NCBI GenBank assembly: GCA_900553985.1
Contig: USFW01000006.1
Location: forward strand, 20,098-84,097
Length of the DNA stretch: 64,000 nt
Direction: 5' to 3'
Source: an uncultured Clostridium sp.
Lineage (GTDB): Bacteria > Bacillota > Clostridia > TANB77 > CAG-508
Positions 36,292-44,227 of this stretch are shown one piece after another. The notes under the pieces are model-generated. The model ran no database searches and had not been told where the DNA came from. It saw only the letters and a list, made by a program, of their open reading frames with translations. A program made the translations under genes and the position numbers. The stretch's first letter is position 1; every line of letters begins with the position of its first letter.

Positions 36292-37110
36292 ATGAAAGTT
36301 TTAAAAGAAAATAAAAATGTTTCTAATAAAAATAGAAAAAATTCAAAAAGATTAAATAAGAAAAAGCTATTTTTCTTTTTTATGATTATTATAATATTTG
36401 TATTTTTATATTTAAAAAATAATTTAGATTTATTTGATTATAATATTAATGATATTTATGATGTTTCTAAAGTAAATAATATATCCACCAGTAAATATGA
36501 CATAATAAAGCAGGATTCTAACAAAAATTATTCTGGAATTGGTAGCAAAAAAGTTTCTAATAAAGATGGCTATTTTTCTACCTTCACTACTGAGAAAAAT
36601 CACCAAAAAACTTATAAGGAATATAAGCAAAATGGCAGTTCTTCTTGGACTAATAATAGTTATTGGGGTGGAACTATGGCCGAGAATGGATGTGGTATAA
36701 CTTCTATGTCAATTATACTTAGTGGCTATGGAAAAAATTATACTCCTGAATATCTTAGAAAGAAATATTATCCTGTATTAGATGGTGAAAAAATTTCTAA
36801 AGAATTATCTTCTACTTTTGGTGTATCAAATTCTGATTTTTATTTTGATAGTGTTCACTTATCTAATGAATATATTTTAAAACATTTAAAGACAAATAGA
36901 CCTGTTCTTGTATGTTTATGGAATAAGCCACATAATAATCGTTGGACAACTGCTTCTCACTATATGGTTTTATTAGCTACTGATGGTAATAATATGGTTT
37001 ATGTTTCTAATCCTAATGGTCTTGAAAATGATAGTAAAAGTTCTGGTTGGTATGACATTAATGAAATTACTCCTTATCTGGCAAAGGCTTTATTTGTAGA
37101 AGAATATTAA
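36292..37110 (+). CDS. C39-like cysteine peptidase, membrane anchored
   Basis: 272 residues from ATG 36292 (AAAGGA upstream); an earlier in-frame TTG lacks a binding site. A Lys/Arg-rich cytoplasmic start and one membrane segment (FFFMIIIIFVFLYLKNN) place the domain outside the cell. The peptidase domain has the nucleophile in ENGCGITSMSIILSGYG, the His in TASHYMVLLATDG and the Asn in VSNPNGLEND, matching Peptidase_C39_2. The family often processes or hydrolyses cell-wall peptides. It is divergent from the VanRS-like pair and may be controlled by it. Confidence 0.87.
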   Translation: MKVLKENKNVSNKNRKNSKRLNKKKLFFFFMIIIIFVFLYLKNNLDLFDYNINDIYDVSKVNNISTSKYDIIKQDSNKNYSGIGSKKVSNKDGYFSTFTTEKNHQKTYKEYKQNGSSSWTNNSYWGGTMAENGCGITSMSIILSGYGKNYTPEYLRKKYYPVLDGEKISKELSSTFGVSNSDFYFDSVHLSNEYILKHLKTNRPVLVCLWNKPHNNRWTTASHYMVLLATDGNNMVYVSNPNGLENDSKSSGWYDINEITPYLAKALFVEEY

Positions 37111-37114
37111 AACT

Positions 37115-37150
37115 AGCCGTTGTTCTGCTAACAATAAGTGGACAACGGCT
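37115..37150 (+). terminator. Hairpin after the C39-like gene
   Basis: AGCCGTTGT (37115-37123) pairs with ACAACGGCT (37142-37150), five bases past the stop. The following tract is only loosely T-rich. Confidence 0.5.
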
Positions 37151-37272
37151 CTATACCCTAATATTATTATTTCTTTTTTATTACTTTAGTTTGCATTAAA
37201 TTCATCTGTTGCATCTTCACTTTTTTATGCTATCTGCAAAAATATGCTTTATCTTCTGGAATAAACCAAACT

Positions 37273-38076
37273 TTACTCTACTTTTTCTTCTTTAATCTTC
37301 ATAGTTGGTATAAAATTCTCAGCAAATTTATATTCATCTCTATTTTTAATATACAATAATCCTATTATTGAAAATACTACTGCACCAATGAAATTTACAA
37401 ATAAATCTTTCATTGTGTCTTTTAAACCTATATCTAAATGTCCTCTTTCTATTACTCTTTGTTTTAATTCTCCATTTTCATAGTAGCTTATTACTTCTTT
37501 TTCAATATTATTTATTTTTATTGGTATATTTTTTCTTGATTCATTAATTTCTACTGATGCTATTGAAGATGTTATTCTGTCTTTTTGCATATCAGTTTTG
37601 AAGAATATATCTGAGCCGTATTCAAAGAATTCCCATAATATTCCTATTGTCATTGAAAAACAAAATGCTACTAACGCTACAAATAGTGGTGACATTTTCA
37701 AATGAAATCTAGGGCTTCTATTTAAAATATCAATCATTGAAAATCCTATTGCTGCACATAGAAATCCATTTATTGTGTGTAACATTGTATCCCAAAATTT
37801 GAATATACCATAAAAATTTTGTATTTCTCCTAATATCTCTGCTGAAAATATAAATAATAATATTATTACTTCTAATGCATTTGGTAATTTAATATTCAAT
37901 TTTTTATCTATAATAGATGGTATTGTAAATAGTATCAAGGTTAAAATACATAAAAATACATTTTCAAAATTTCCTCTAATAGCTTGAACAACTATTGTAA
38001 TTATTACTAATAATCTTAGTACAATATATACAGTCAAGTCTCTTTTTCTATATTTTTTTACTTTATCTTTTTTCAT
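37273..38076 (-). CDS. Polytopic membrane protein, DUF2238/YjdF-like, paralog 1
   Basis: 267 residues with six or so hydrophobic segments. It shares WDTMLHTINGF, WEFFEYGSD and DTMKDLFVNF motifs with the adjacent 38081-38683 product, and the conserved Trp, Asp, His and Glu residues resemble the DUF2238/YjdF family of inner membrane proteins. A loop of about 55 residues (about 170-225) is inserted relative to its neighbour. It starts 4 bases after paralog 2. Function unknown. Confidence 0.75.
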   Translation of the reverse strand: MKKDKVKKYRKRDLTVYIVLRLLVIITIVVQAIRGNFENVFLCILTLILFTIPSIIDKKLNIKLPNALEVIILLFIFSAEILGEIQNFYGIFKFWDTMLHTINGFLCAAIGFSMIDILNRSPRFHLKMSPLFVALVAFCFSMTIGILWEFFEYGSDIFFKTDMQKDRITSSIASVEINESRKNIPIKINNIEKEVISYYENGELKQRVIERGHLDIGLKDTMKDLFVNFIGAVVFSIIGLLYIKNRDEYKFAENFIPTMKIKEEKVE

Positions 38077-38080
38077 TTTT

Positions 38081-38683
38081 TTATTCCTTTTCTTCTTTTC
38101 TTTTTCTTAAAAAACTATCTAAGATTGATATTACTATTGTTCCAATTGTTACTGAAATCAAATCAATCATAGTGTCTTTTATTGCTTCTCTACCTACTAA
38201 TCCTTCTGTTATTTGCATATTTTGTCCTAAGAATGTATCTACTCCATATTCAAATACTTCCCATACAACTCCTGAAGCTAAGGCAAAACAAATTCCAAAT
38301 GATATTACTATCATTTTATTAATATTTTGATTACCATATTTTTTACTCATTTGTTCTATTATCGTTGTTCCTACAAAGTAGAATATAACTCCTGATATAG
38401 TATGTAACATTGTATCCCACCATAAAAATTTTCCGTAAAAATCTAGTACACTACCTAAACATTGTGCTCCAAAGATAAATAATATTATTGAATTTTTTAG
38501 TTTGGTATCTAATTTTATTTTTAATAATTTTTCAACTAGAACATCATAAAATGTTAATATCATTGTAATTGCTAGTATTCCTAAGTTTTCATATTGTTTA
38601 TTTATTATTAGAAAAATAGCTATTATAATTATTGATATTCTTACTAAATTTGATATTATTTTACTTGAGTTAAAATTTTTCAT
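38081..38683 (-). CDS. Polytopic membrane protein, DUF2238/YjdF-like, paralog 2
   Basis: 200 residues, five or six membrane segments, with WDTMLHTISGV, WEVFEYGVD and DTMIDLISVTIG at positions corresponding to those of the next gene. The two are tandem duplicates that have diverged, the downstream one having gained a loop. AAAGGAGG precedes ATG 38683. They are probably co-transcribed; the role is unknown. Confidence 0.75.
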   Translation of the reverse strand: MKNFNSSKIISNLVRISIIIIAIFLIINKQYENLGILAITMILTFYDVLVEKLLKIKLDTKLKNSIILFIFGAQCLGSVLDFYGKFLWWDTMLHTISGVIFYFVGTTIIEQMSKKYGNQNINKMIVISFGICFALASGVVWEVFEYGVDTFLGQNMQITEGLVGREAIKDTMIDLISVTIGTIVISILDSFLRKRKEEKE

Positions 38684-38809
38684 TATTTATTTTGTCCCTC
38701 CTTTACATTGAAAAATTTATCTTACTTTTAATTTATAATTATCTTATATCACAAAATCCAAAAAAATAATAGTTTTTTCCTATAATTTTCAGTTTTTTTA
38801 AAATAAAAA

Positions 38810-38852
38810 TGCACCTCATAAAATTAGGCTTTTCTAATTTTTCATAGGTGCA
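38810..38852 (-). terminator. Terminator after the cell-wall anchored protein gene
   Basis: TGCACCT and AGGTGCA form the base and AAAATTAG/CTAATTTT the upper part of a long stem, 28 bases past the stop at 38880. A TTTTTATTTT tract follows on the minus strand. Confidence 0.85.
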
Positions 38853-38879
38853 CTTAAAATTTCAATAACTATCAAATTT

Positions 38880-41579
38880 CTATTTTATTTTATTATATTT
38901 CTTATATTTAAAATAACTAAATATTGATACTATACTAGCCACAATAATTCCAATTATAAAAAATCCTGTATTACCTGCATATGGTAGAATATTTTTTGAT
39001 TCATTCTTGTCTCCAGCTTGTAAATTATTTTCTTTATTGTTGTTTATTTTATTCCCACTACCATTTATGTTGTTTTTATTATTGTTATTATTTCCTGTAT
39101 TTATATTGTTATTTGTGTTTGTATTATTGTTTCCGGTATTTGTATTGTTATTTGTGTTTGTATTATTGTTTCCGGTATTTGTATTGTTATTCGTGTTCGT
39201 ATTATTGTTGCCGGTATTTGTATTACCATTTGTGTTATTATTTGTATCTTTTATATTTATAGTAAATCTTATACTTGTTGTATTTCCTGCCTTATCTTTT
39301 GCTGTTAATGTATATTGTCCATTTTTGTTTATTACATCACCGTTTTTATATTTTTTTACTATTTCTCCATTTCTTCTTAAAATAACCTCTACCAAATTTT
39401 CATCTTCTGCCTTTGGAGAAATCTTTTCTGTATAAGTTTTACCATCTTGTACTCCTGTAATCTTAGGTGGTATCTTATCTTCTGGCTCAGGTTCAGGGTC
39501 TACTTTTATAGTTGTAACTTCAAATTTTTCTGTACTTTTATTTCCAAATATATCTTCTGCATAAACAGTATATATTCCATTATCTGTTATGTTTATTGCA
39601 CTTGAGGCTGTTGTGTTTTCTATTTTAACTTCCAATTCTTGACCATTTTCTGTAAAATATTCTATATTTTTTTCTCCCTTTGCAATTTTAGCTTTCTTTA
39701 TTTTAACTAAATTATCTATAATCTTTATATTGGCTGTTACATTTTTTTCATCTTTTATTTCTTGTTCTATGTTAATTTCAGGAGCTGTTCTATCTATCCC
39801 AAATTTAATTTCTGTTTTGTTTCCAGCTTTGTCTGTTGCTATAAGTTGATATATTCCATCTTCTTCAATTGTATCACCGTTTTTATAATTTTCTACTACA
39901 TTATCATCTTTTTTTAAGATAACTTCTGCTAAATTTTCATCTGTTATTTGGGGTGTAAGTGATTTATTATAAATTTTATTATTTTCTACTCCTGTTATCT
40001 CTGGTGGTTTAATATCTGGAATTGGTTTATCGTCTATATTTGTTATATTTATTTCTTTTACAGTTTTATTTCCTTCATTATCTTCTGCATAAATAGTATA
40101 TACTCCTATACTACTTATTACAAAATCTGTTTTAATTATTTTACCAACATTCCCTATTCCTATTTGTGTTCCATTGTTTTCAAAATACATTTCATCTCTA
40201 CTGTCTTTAGCCCATTTTATTTTTCTTATATATGAATCCTTACTTTTTACTGTTACATCAATTTGTTTAGGGTTATCACTATTTTGTGATACTTCAATTG
40301 TTGGTGGAGTTATAGGTTGTGGTTCGTCAATTCCAGTTAAATTTTTAGAATACATATATGTATAGCCTTCTTCATCTTCTACATACACATTTAATCTGCA
40401 ATCTTTATTAACAGTATATTCTGAATTAACTTCTTTTCCTGCAACTATTTCAAGTTCTTCTCCATTTTGCTTAAAATATTCTAAATCTATATTATCTCCA
40501 ATTGCAACTTTCATTTTCACTATTTTACATACTTCGTTTGTTGCTTTTATTTTCACATTTTTAGGATTAGCTTCATCTTGTGTTATCTCAATATTCATTG
40601 CTTTTTCATTTTCAGTTATCCTTTTTGTAATCATTTTCTTAAATCCAGCTTCATCTTCTATATAAAATACATATGTGTCGTCTTCTGGCGCAGTATAGTT
40701 TATAGTTACATTATTACCTTTTGCAAATTGTAGTTCTTCTCCTTTAGTATTAAAATCTTCAAATCCTGATATTTCAGAATTTCTTGCAACTTTTACTTTT
40801 ACTATATCACATAAGGAATCTTTAATCTTTAATTCTACTTCTCTTATGGCAGAACCTTTCCAAATACTTGCTTCGATAGGTGTATTATTTTTTGATAAAT
40901 ATATTTCTACTGATGTTTTATTTCCCTTATTATCAGCTGCATATACTTCATATAGACCTTCTTCTGTTATCTTATCATACTTCACATTGACATTATTGCT
41001 TTCAATAAATTCTATGTCTGTCCCTTGTGTGTTAAAATCTATTTTGTCATTTATATTTTGTTTTTTTGCAATTTTTAGAGTCGTAATTGTATTATTTTTA
41101 CTAGTAACTTGAATAGTAAAATTCATTGGATTTTCTTCATCTTTTATTAAAGTAATATCTGGTGCATCTTCTGGGTTATTTATTGTAATTCTACTTAAAA
41201 ACCTATCTCCTCTTGAATTTTTTGCATATACTGTATATGAGCCATATCCTTCTAATTCAAATGATTCTTGTATATTTCTAGATGGTGTAATTTCAAAAGT
41301 ATGTACATCACTATTATTTTGTTCAAAATATTCTATATTTGAAATTTCAATGTATTTATGAACATATTTTAATTCAATAATGTCATATGTTGTATCTGTT
41401 GCTGTTATGTTTACTATATTTGAATTTGATTCATCTCTTTTTAAATTTACATCAATTGTACTTTCTTCTCTTGTTACTTTCTGTAATTCATATGCATTTG
41501 CTGTTATTGGTAATATGAATTGCATTGCTAATGTTAATATTATGAAAATTGATAATATTATTGTTGTTTTGCTTTTCAT
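38880..41579 (-). CDS. Cell-wall anchored repeat protein with LPYAG-type sorting signal
   Basis: 899 residues. A signal peptide (about 1-29, ending ITANAYE) is followed by about five to six repeats of 85-95 residues with KI(V/R)K(M/I)K(V/W)A, FxxxGxE(L/I) and YVEDEEGY-like motifs, then Ig/HYR-like modules (PPxITGVxNNKxY, DKAGNKT). An Asn/Thr/Gly-rich repeat at about 785-850 precedes the C-terminus LPYAGNTGFFIIGIIVASIV and a Lys-rich tail, which is a sorting signal with Ala in place of Thr. Likely a sortase substrate displayed on the cell wall. No sortase is in the window. Ligand unknown. Confidence 0.8.
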   Translation of the reverse strand: MKSKTTIILSIFIILTLAMQFILPITANAYELQKVTREESTIDVNLKRDESNSNIVNITATDTTYDIIELKYVHKYIEISNIEYFEQNNSDVHTFEITPSRNIQESFELEGYGSYTVYAKNSRGDRFLSRITINNPEDAPDITLIKDEENPMNFTIQVTSKNNTITTLKIAKKQNINDKIDFNTQGTDIEFIESNNVNVKYDKITEEGLYEVYAADNKGNKTSVEIYLSKNNTPIEASIWKGSAIREVELKIKDSLCDIVKVKVARNSEISGFEDFNTKGEELQFAKGNNVTINYTAPEDDTYVFYIEDEAGFKKMITKRITENEKAMNIEITQDEANPKNVKIKATNEVCKIVKMKVAIGDNIDLEYFKQNGEELEIVAGKEVNSEYTVNKDCRLNVYVEDEEGYTYMYSKNLTGIDEPQPITPPTIEVSQNSDNPKQIDVTVKSKDSYIRKIKWAKDSRDEMYFENNGTQIGIGNVGKIIKTDFVISSIGVYTIYAEDNEGNKTVKEINITNIDDKPIPDIKPPEITGVENNKIYNKSLTPQITDENLAEVILKKDDNVVENYKNGDTIEEDGIYQLIATDKAGNKTEIKFGIDRTAPEINIEQEIKDEKNVTANIKIIDNLVKIKKAKIAKGEKNIEYFTENGQELEVKIENTTASSAINITDNGIYTVYAEDIFGNKSTEKFEVTTIKVDPEPEPEDKIPPKITGVQDGKTYTEKISPKAEDENLVEVILRRNGEIVKKYKNGDVINKNGQYTLTAKDKAGNTTSIRFTINIKDTNNNTNGNTNTGNNNTNTNNNTNTGNNNTNTNNNTNTGNNNTNTNNNINTGNNNNNKNNINGSGNKINNNKENNLQAGDKNESKNILPYAGNTGFFIIGIIVASIVSIFSYFKYKKYNKIK
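39082..39237. repeat. 39-bp minisatellite within the cell-wall protein gene
   Basis: Four tandem units of 39 bp; the second and third (39121-39159 and 39160-39198) are almost identical, the outer ones degenerate. Each encodes 13 residues of Asn/Thr/Gly, forming the wall-spanning stalk. Copy number is likely variable between strains. Confidence 0.85.
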
Positions 41580-41713
41580 TTTTTCACATCCTATCTATAT
41601 AAGTGTTTTTAATTTATTTTATTGCACTTATATTTTATTCAATATTGATTTTAATGTTTAAATTATACCATATTTGGTGTTAATTCTCAATATTTTTTCA
41701 AAATTATATTAGG

Positions 41714-42154
41714 TTATATGTCAGGTATTCTATCGTCTATTCTATTTGCTATATCTATAAGTTGGACTGTTTTTTCTAAGTACTCTAATCTCTTTTGGTT
41801 TACCGCATAGCCTTTCAGCATATAGTCTTTTAAAATTTTAGTAGCCCATTTTCTAAATAAAATACCATTTTGTGATTTCACACGATATCCAACAGATATA
41901 ATCATATCTAAATTATAATAATTAGTTGGTTTATCAGCAAATTCGGAATTTCCGAATTTAGTCATTGTCTCTGTTTCTAATAATTCTCCTTCTTTATATA
42001 TATTCTTTATATGTTCATTAATAGTAGATTTAGCTTTTGTAAACAATTTTGACATTTGTTCTTGTGTAAGCCACACAGTTTCATCCTTCAAATTAACTTC
42101 TAGCCTTACCCCCTGATTTTCAAACAAAATAATTTCATTCTTTTTTTCATTCAT
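41714..42154 (-). pseudogene. RhuM-family protein, C-terminally truncated
   Basis: 146 residues starting MNEKKNEIILFENQGVRLEV and including WLTQEQMSKLFTKAKSTINE and the characteristic LDMIISVGYRVKSQNGILFR. RhuM proteins are normally about 300 residues or more; this one ends soon after LEYLEKTVQLIDIANRID, so only the N-terminal half remains. No CGG codon is at the end and no continuation in another frame was found. RhuM genes commonly travel with restriction and other mobile modules, which suggests a remnant of an acquired region. Confidence 0.7.
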
Positions 42155-42318
42155 AAGAACACATCCTTTTCTAACAAATTTTAGTTCTTATTACATTTAT
42201 TACTACTTATTTTTTTCATTTATATATTCCATGAACTGTTGTTTGCATTTTATGTTATAATTGTTTATTTGTCAATACTTTTAACATTTTTTATTAAATA
42301 AAAAAATTTCTTTTTGTG

Positions 42319-42347
42319 TTGTAGTTTATAATAATTTATGTTATAAT
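42319..42347 (+). promoter_or_regulatory. SigA-type promoter of the FUSC-like gene
   Basis: TTGTAG, 17 bases, TATAAT on the + strand, with the start of the coding region about 40 bases downstream. Confidence 0.55.
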
Positions 42348-42386
42348 TATTATTTGTAATTTTATTTTAGGAAAGGACTGATTTAT

Positions 42387-43382
42387 TTGAAAAAATTCAC
42401 TTTTAAAAGTGCAATATCTAATTTATTTATGCTTGCATGTATTATGGTTTTTGTTGGGATTTTCTCATCATTATTTGGCTCAAATAACTCCCTTACTTGG
42501 GTATGTATTCTAATAGGGATTATGCTCTATTGGAAAATGAATATTGGAATTGATAAAAAAGAAGCTCCAATAATAATTGTGTCTTTATTTGTATTTACTG
42601 GAATTGCTAATAGAATTGCTATTATTAATCCATTTTTTGGTTTTTTTGTAAATCTAATTGCAATATTTATAATTATGTATGTACCTTCTTTAAAACCTGA
42701 ATATAAGGCATATATGCCATTTATTCTATGCTATATTTTTGACCAATCTAATGTTGCAATAGGCAAAGATTTTTATACTAGAATGTTAAGTCTTCTTATT
42801 GGTGGATTAATTGTTTCAGCCGTATATTATTATAAACATAGAGATTCTGAAGAAAAACATATTAAATTTAGGGAATTATTTACTAATTTTGATATAACTT
42901 CTCCAAGATTTATTCTTTCTTGTAAAATGGCTGTTGGTGTTAGTATAGCAATGTTGATAGGTTCTCTAGTTGGACTTCAAAAGACAATGTGGATTGCTAT
43001 GTCTGTAATGTCACTTACACAAATTGATTTTAACCATACTCAAAAAAGATTTATTTATAGAATTATTGCTACTGTTGTTGGTTCAATAATATTTGTTTTA
43101 TTGTTCCAATATTTAATACCAGATAAATATGTATCATTTACAACTATTATTCTTAATTATATATATACATTTATTGAAGATTATAGATATCAAATGGTTT
43201 TCATTACAGTAAATTCCTTGAGCTCATCAATGGTGTTATTTGACCCTAATACAGCTATTGAAATTAGAATTGCTTTGGTTATTTTAGGTTGTGTTTTAGG
43301 TTATTTAATTAATCGTTTGAATTTCAGAAAGCTTTTTGTTTTGTTGAAAAGAAAACTATCATTACATAAAAAATTGAACTAA
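42387..43382 (+). CDS. FUSC / aromatic acid exporter family membrane protein
   Basis: 331 residues beginning at TTG 42387, 9 bases after AAAGGA. Ten or so membrane segments in two halves separated by a hydrophilic stretch near residues 150-175 (KHRDSEEKHIKFRELFTNFD). The second half has the FUSC-like RFILSCKMAVGVSIAMLIGSLVG. Family members export aromatic acids and related toxic metabolites. No regulator is adjacent. Confidence in family is moderate, as this fold is hard to assign from sequence alone. Confidence 0.7.
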   Translation: MKKFTFKSAISNLFMLACIMVFVGIFSSLFGSNNSLTWVCILIGIMLYWKMNIGIDKKEAPIIIVSLFVFTGIANRIAIINPFFGFFVNLIAIFIIMYVPSLKPEYKAYMPFILCYIFDQSNVAIGKDFYTRMLSLLIGGLIVSAVYYYKHRDSEEKHIKFRELFTNFDITSPRFILSCKMAVGVSIAMLIGSLVGLQKTMWIAMSVMSLTQIDFNHTQKRFIYRIIATVVGSIIFVLLFQYLIPDKYVSFTTIILNYIYTFIEDYRYQMVFITVNSLSSSMVLFDPNTAIEIRIALVILGCVLGYLINRLNFRKLFVLLKRKLSLHKKLN

Positions 43383-43427
43383 ATATTTGATTATGAAAAA
43401 ACTTTACATATATTGAATAAAATTTTT

Positions 43428-43480
43428 AATAAGTTAGTATTTTGTTCCTTGTATATAGTCTTACAAAATACTAACTTATT
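43428..43480. terminator. Bidirectional terminator
   Basis: Perfect 18-bp inverted repeat (43428-43445 with 43463-43480) between the convergent FUSC-like and DUF4116 genes. A/T-rich tails on both sides. Confidence 0.85.
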
Positions 43481-43493
43481 ATTTAATCTCAAA

Positions 43494-44003
43494 TTACATC
43501 AAACTTTTTATATCCTCATCTTCCTTTAATCTACTTGATATAAAGTGATATGCTTGTTTATTCTGTTTTACTGCTATTTCTGCTAATTCTTTATCATCTA
43601 TTAATCTGCTACTTGCATATTTTATTATTATTCCTTTATTTTCTACTGCTGCCTTTACAACTTCTCTATCATTTCTTAATTCTTCACTTGCAAAATATAA
43701 AGCTTGACCATATTTTTTGCAACTTTCTAAAATTATTTCTTTATCTGCTCTTAATCTTTCTGATGCATAGCAAATTGTCCAAGGTGCTGTTTCTATTGCT
43801 AGTTTTAAAATTTCTTTATTATCTTTTAATCTGTCGCTTGCAAATTCTAATGCTTCACCATCTTGCATTATTGCAGTTATTACTATATCATAGTCATCTT
43901 GTAATCTTTCTGAAACTAAATCTAAATTTTTCCCATTTTCTTTTACTGCTTTTAACATTTCCTCTTTATTATCATTATTGGCTATTATCTTTTCTACTCC
44001 CAT
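43494..44003 (-). CDS. DUF4116 repeat protein
   Basis: 169 residues made of four to five repeats of about 32 residues, each built as a helix pair with the consensus (L/Y)(A/V)SxRLxxDxE(I/V)xxxA. DUF4116 proteins are helical repeats of unknown function found in eukaryote-like and bacterial genomes. AAAGGAA precedes ATG 44003. No membrane segment or signal peptide; likely cytoplasmic scaffold. Function unassigned. Confidence 0.85.
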   Translation of the reverse strand: MGVEKIIANNDNKEEMLKAVKENGKNLDLVSERLQDDYDIVITAIMQDGEALEFASDRLKDNKEILKLAIETAPWTICYASERLRADKEIILESCKKYGQALYFASEELRNDREVVKAAVENKGIIIKYASSRLIDDKELAEIAVKQNKQAYHFISSRLKEDEDIKSLM

Positions 44004-44158
44004 TTTAGGATATTCCTTTCATTTTTACTAATTTTACTATAAGATTTTTTGTATTTTTTCTAATTATATCACATAAAATTTCTATTTACACAAATATTTC
44101 TGATTTTTATACCTTTCTCTAAATTTTTATCATTTTTCTGTATTTTTTAATATTTCTA

Positions 44159-44187
44159 TTGTTATTTTTTTCTATTATGGTTATACT
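44159..44187 (+). promoter_or_regulatory. SigA-type promoter of the P-type ATPase
   Basis: TTGTTA, 17 bases, TATACT. About 45 bases separate it from the ATG. No M-box or other magnesium-responsive structure was recognised. Confidence 0.5.
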
Positions 44188-44227
44188 TTTATAAGTAAGA
44201 TTTAAAATCGTTTATTTTGAAAGGAAG

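Noticed and set aside
39082..39237. CRISPR-like tandem repeat
   Set aside because: Head-to-tail units without spacers that encode an Asn/Thr stalk in frame.
41714..42154. RhuM gene rescued by frameshift
   Set aside because: No CGG near its end and no continuation in another frame.
44004..44227. M-box riboswitch before the Mg ATPase
   Set aside because: No conserved M-box helices can be drawn.
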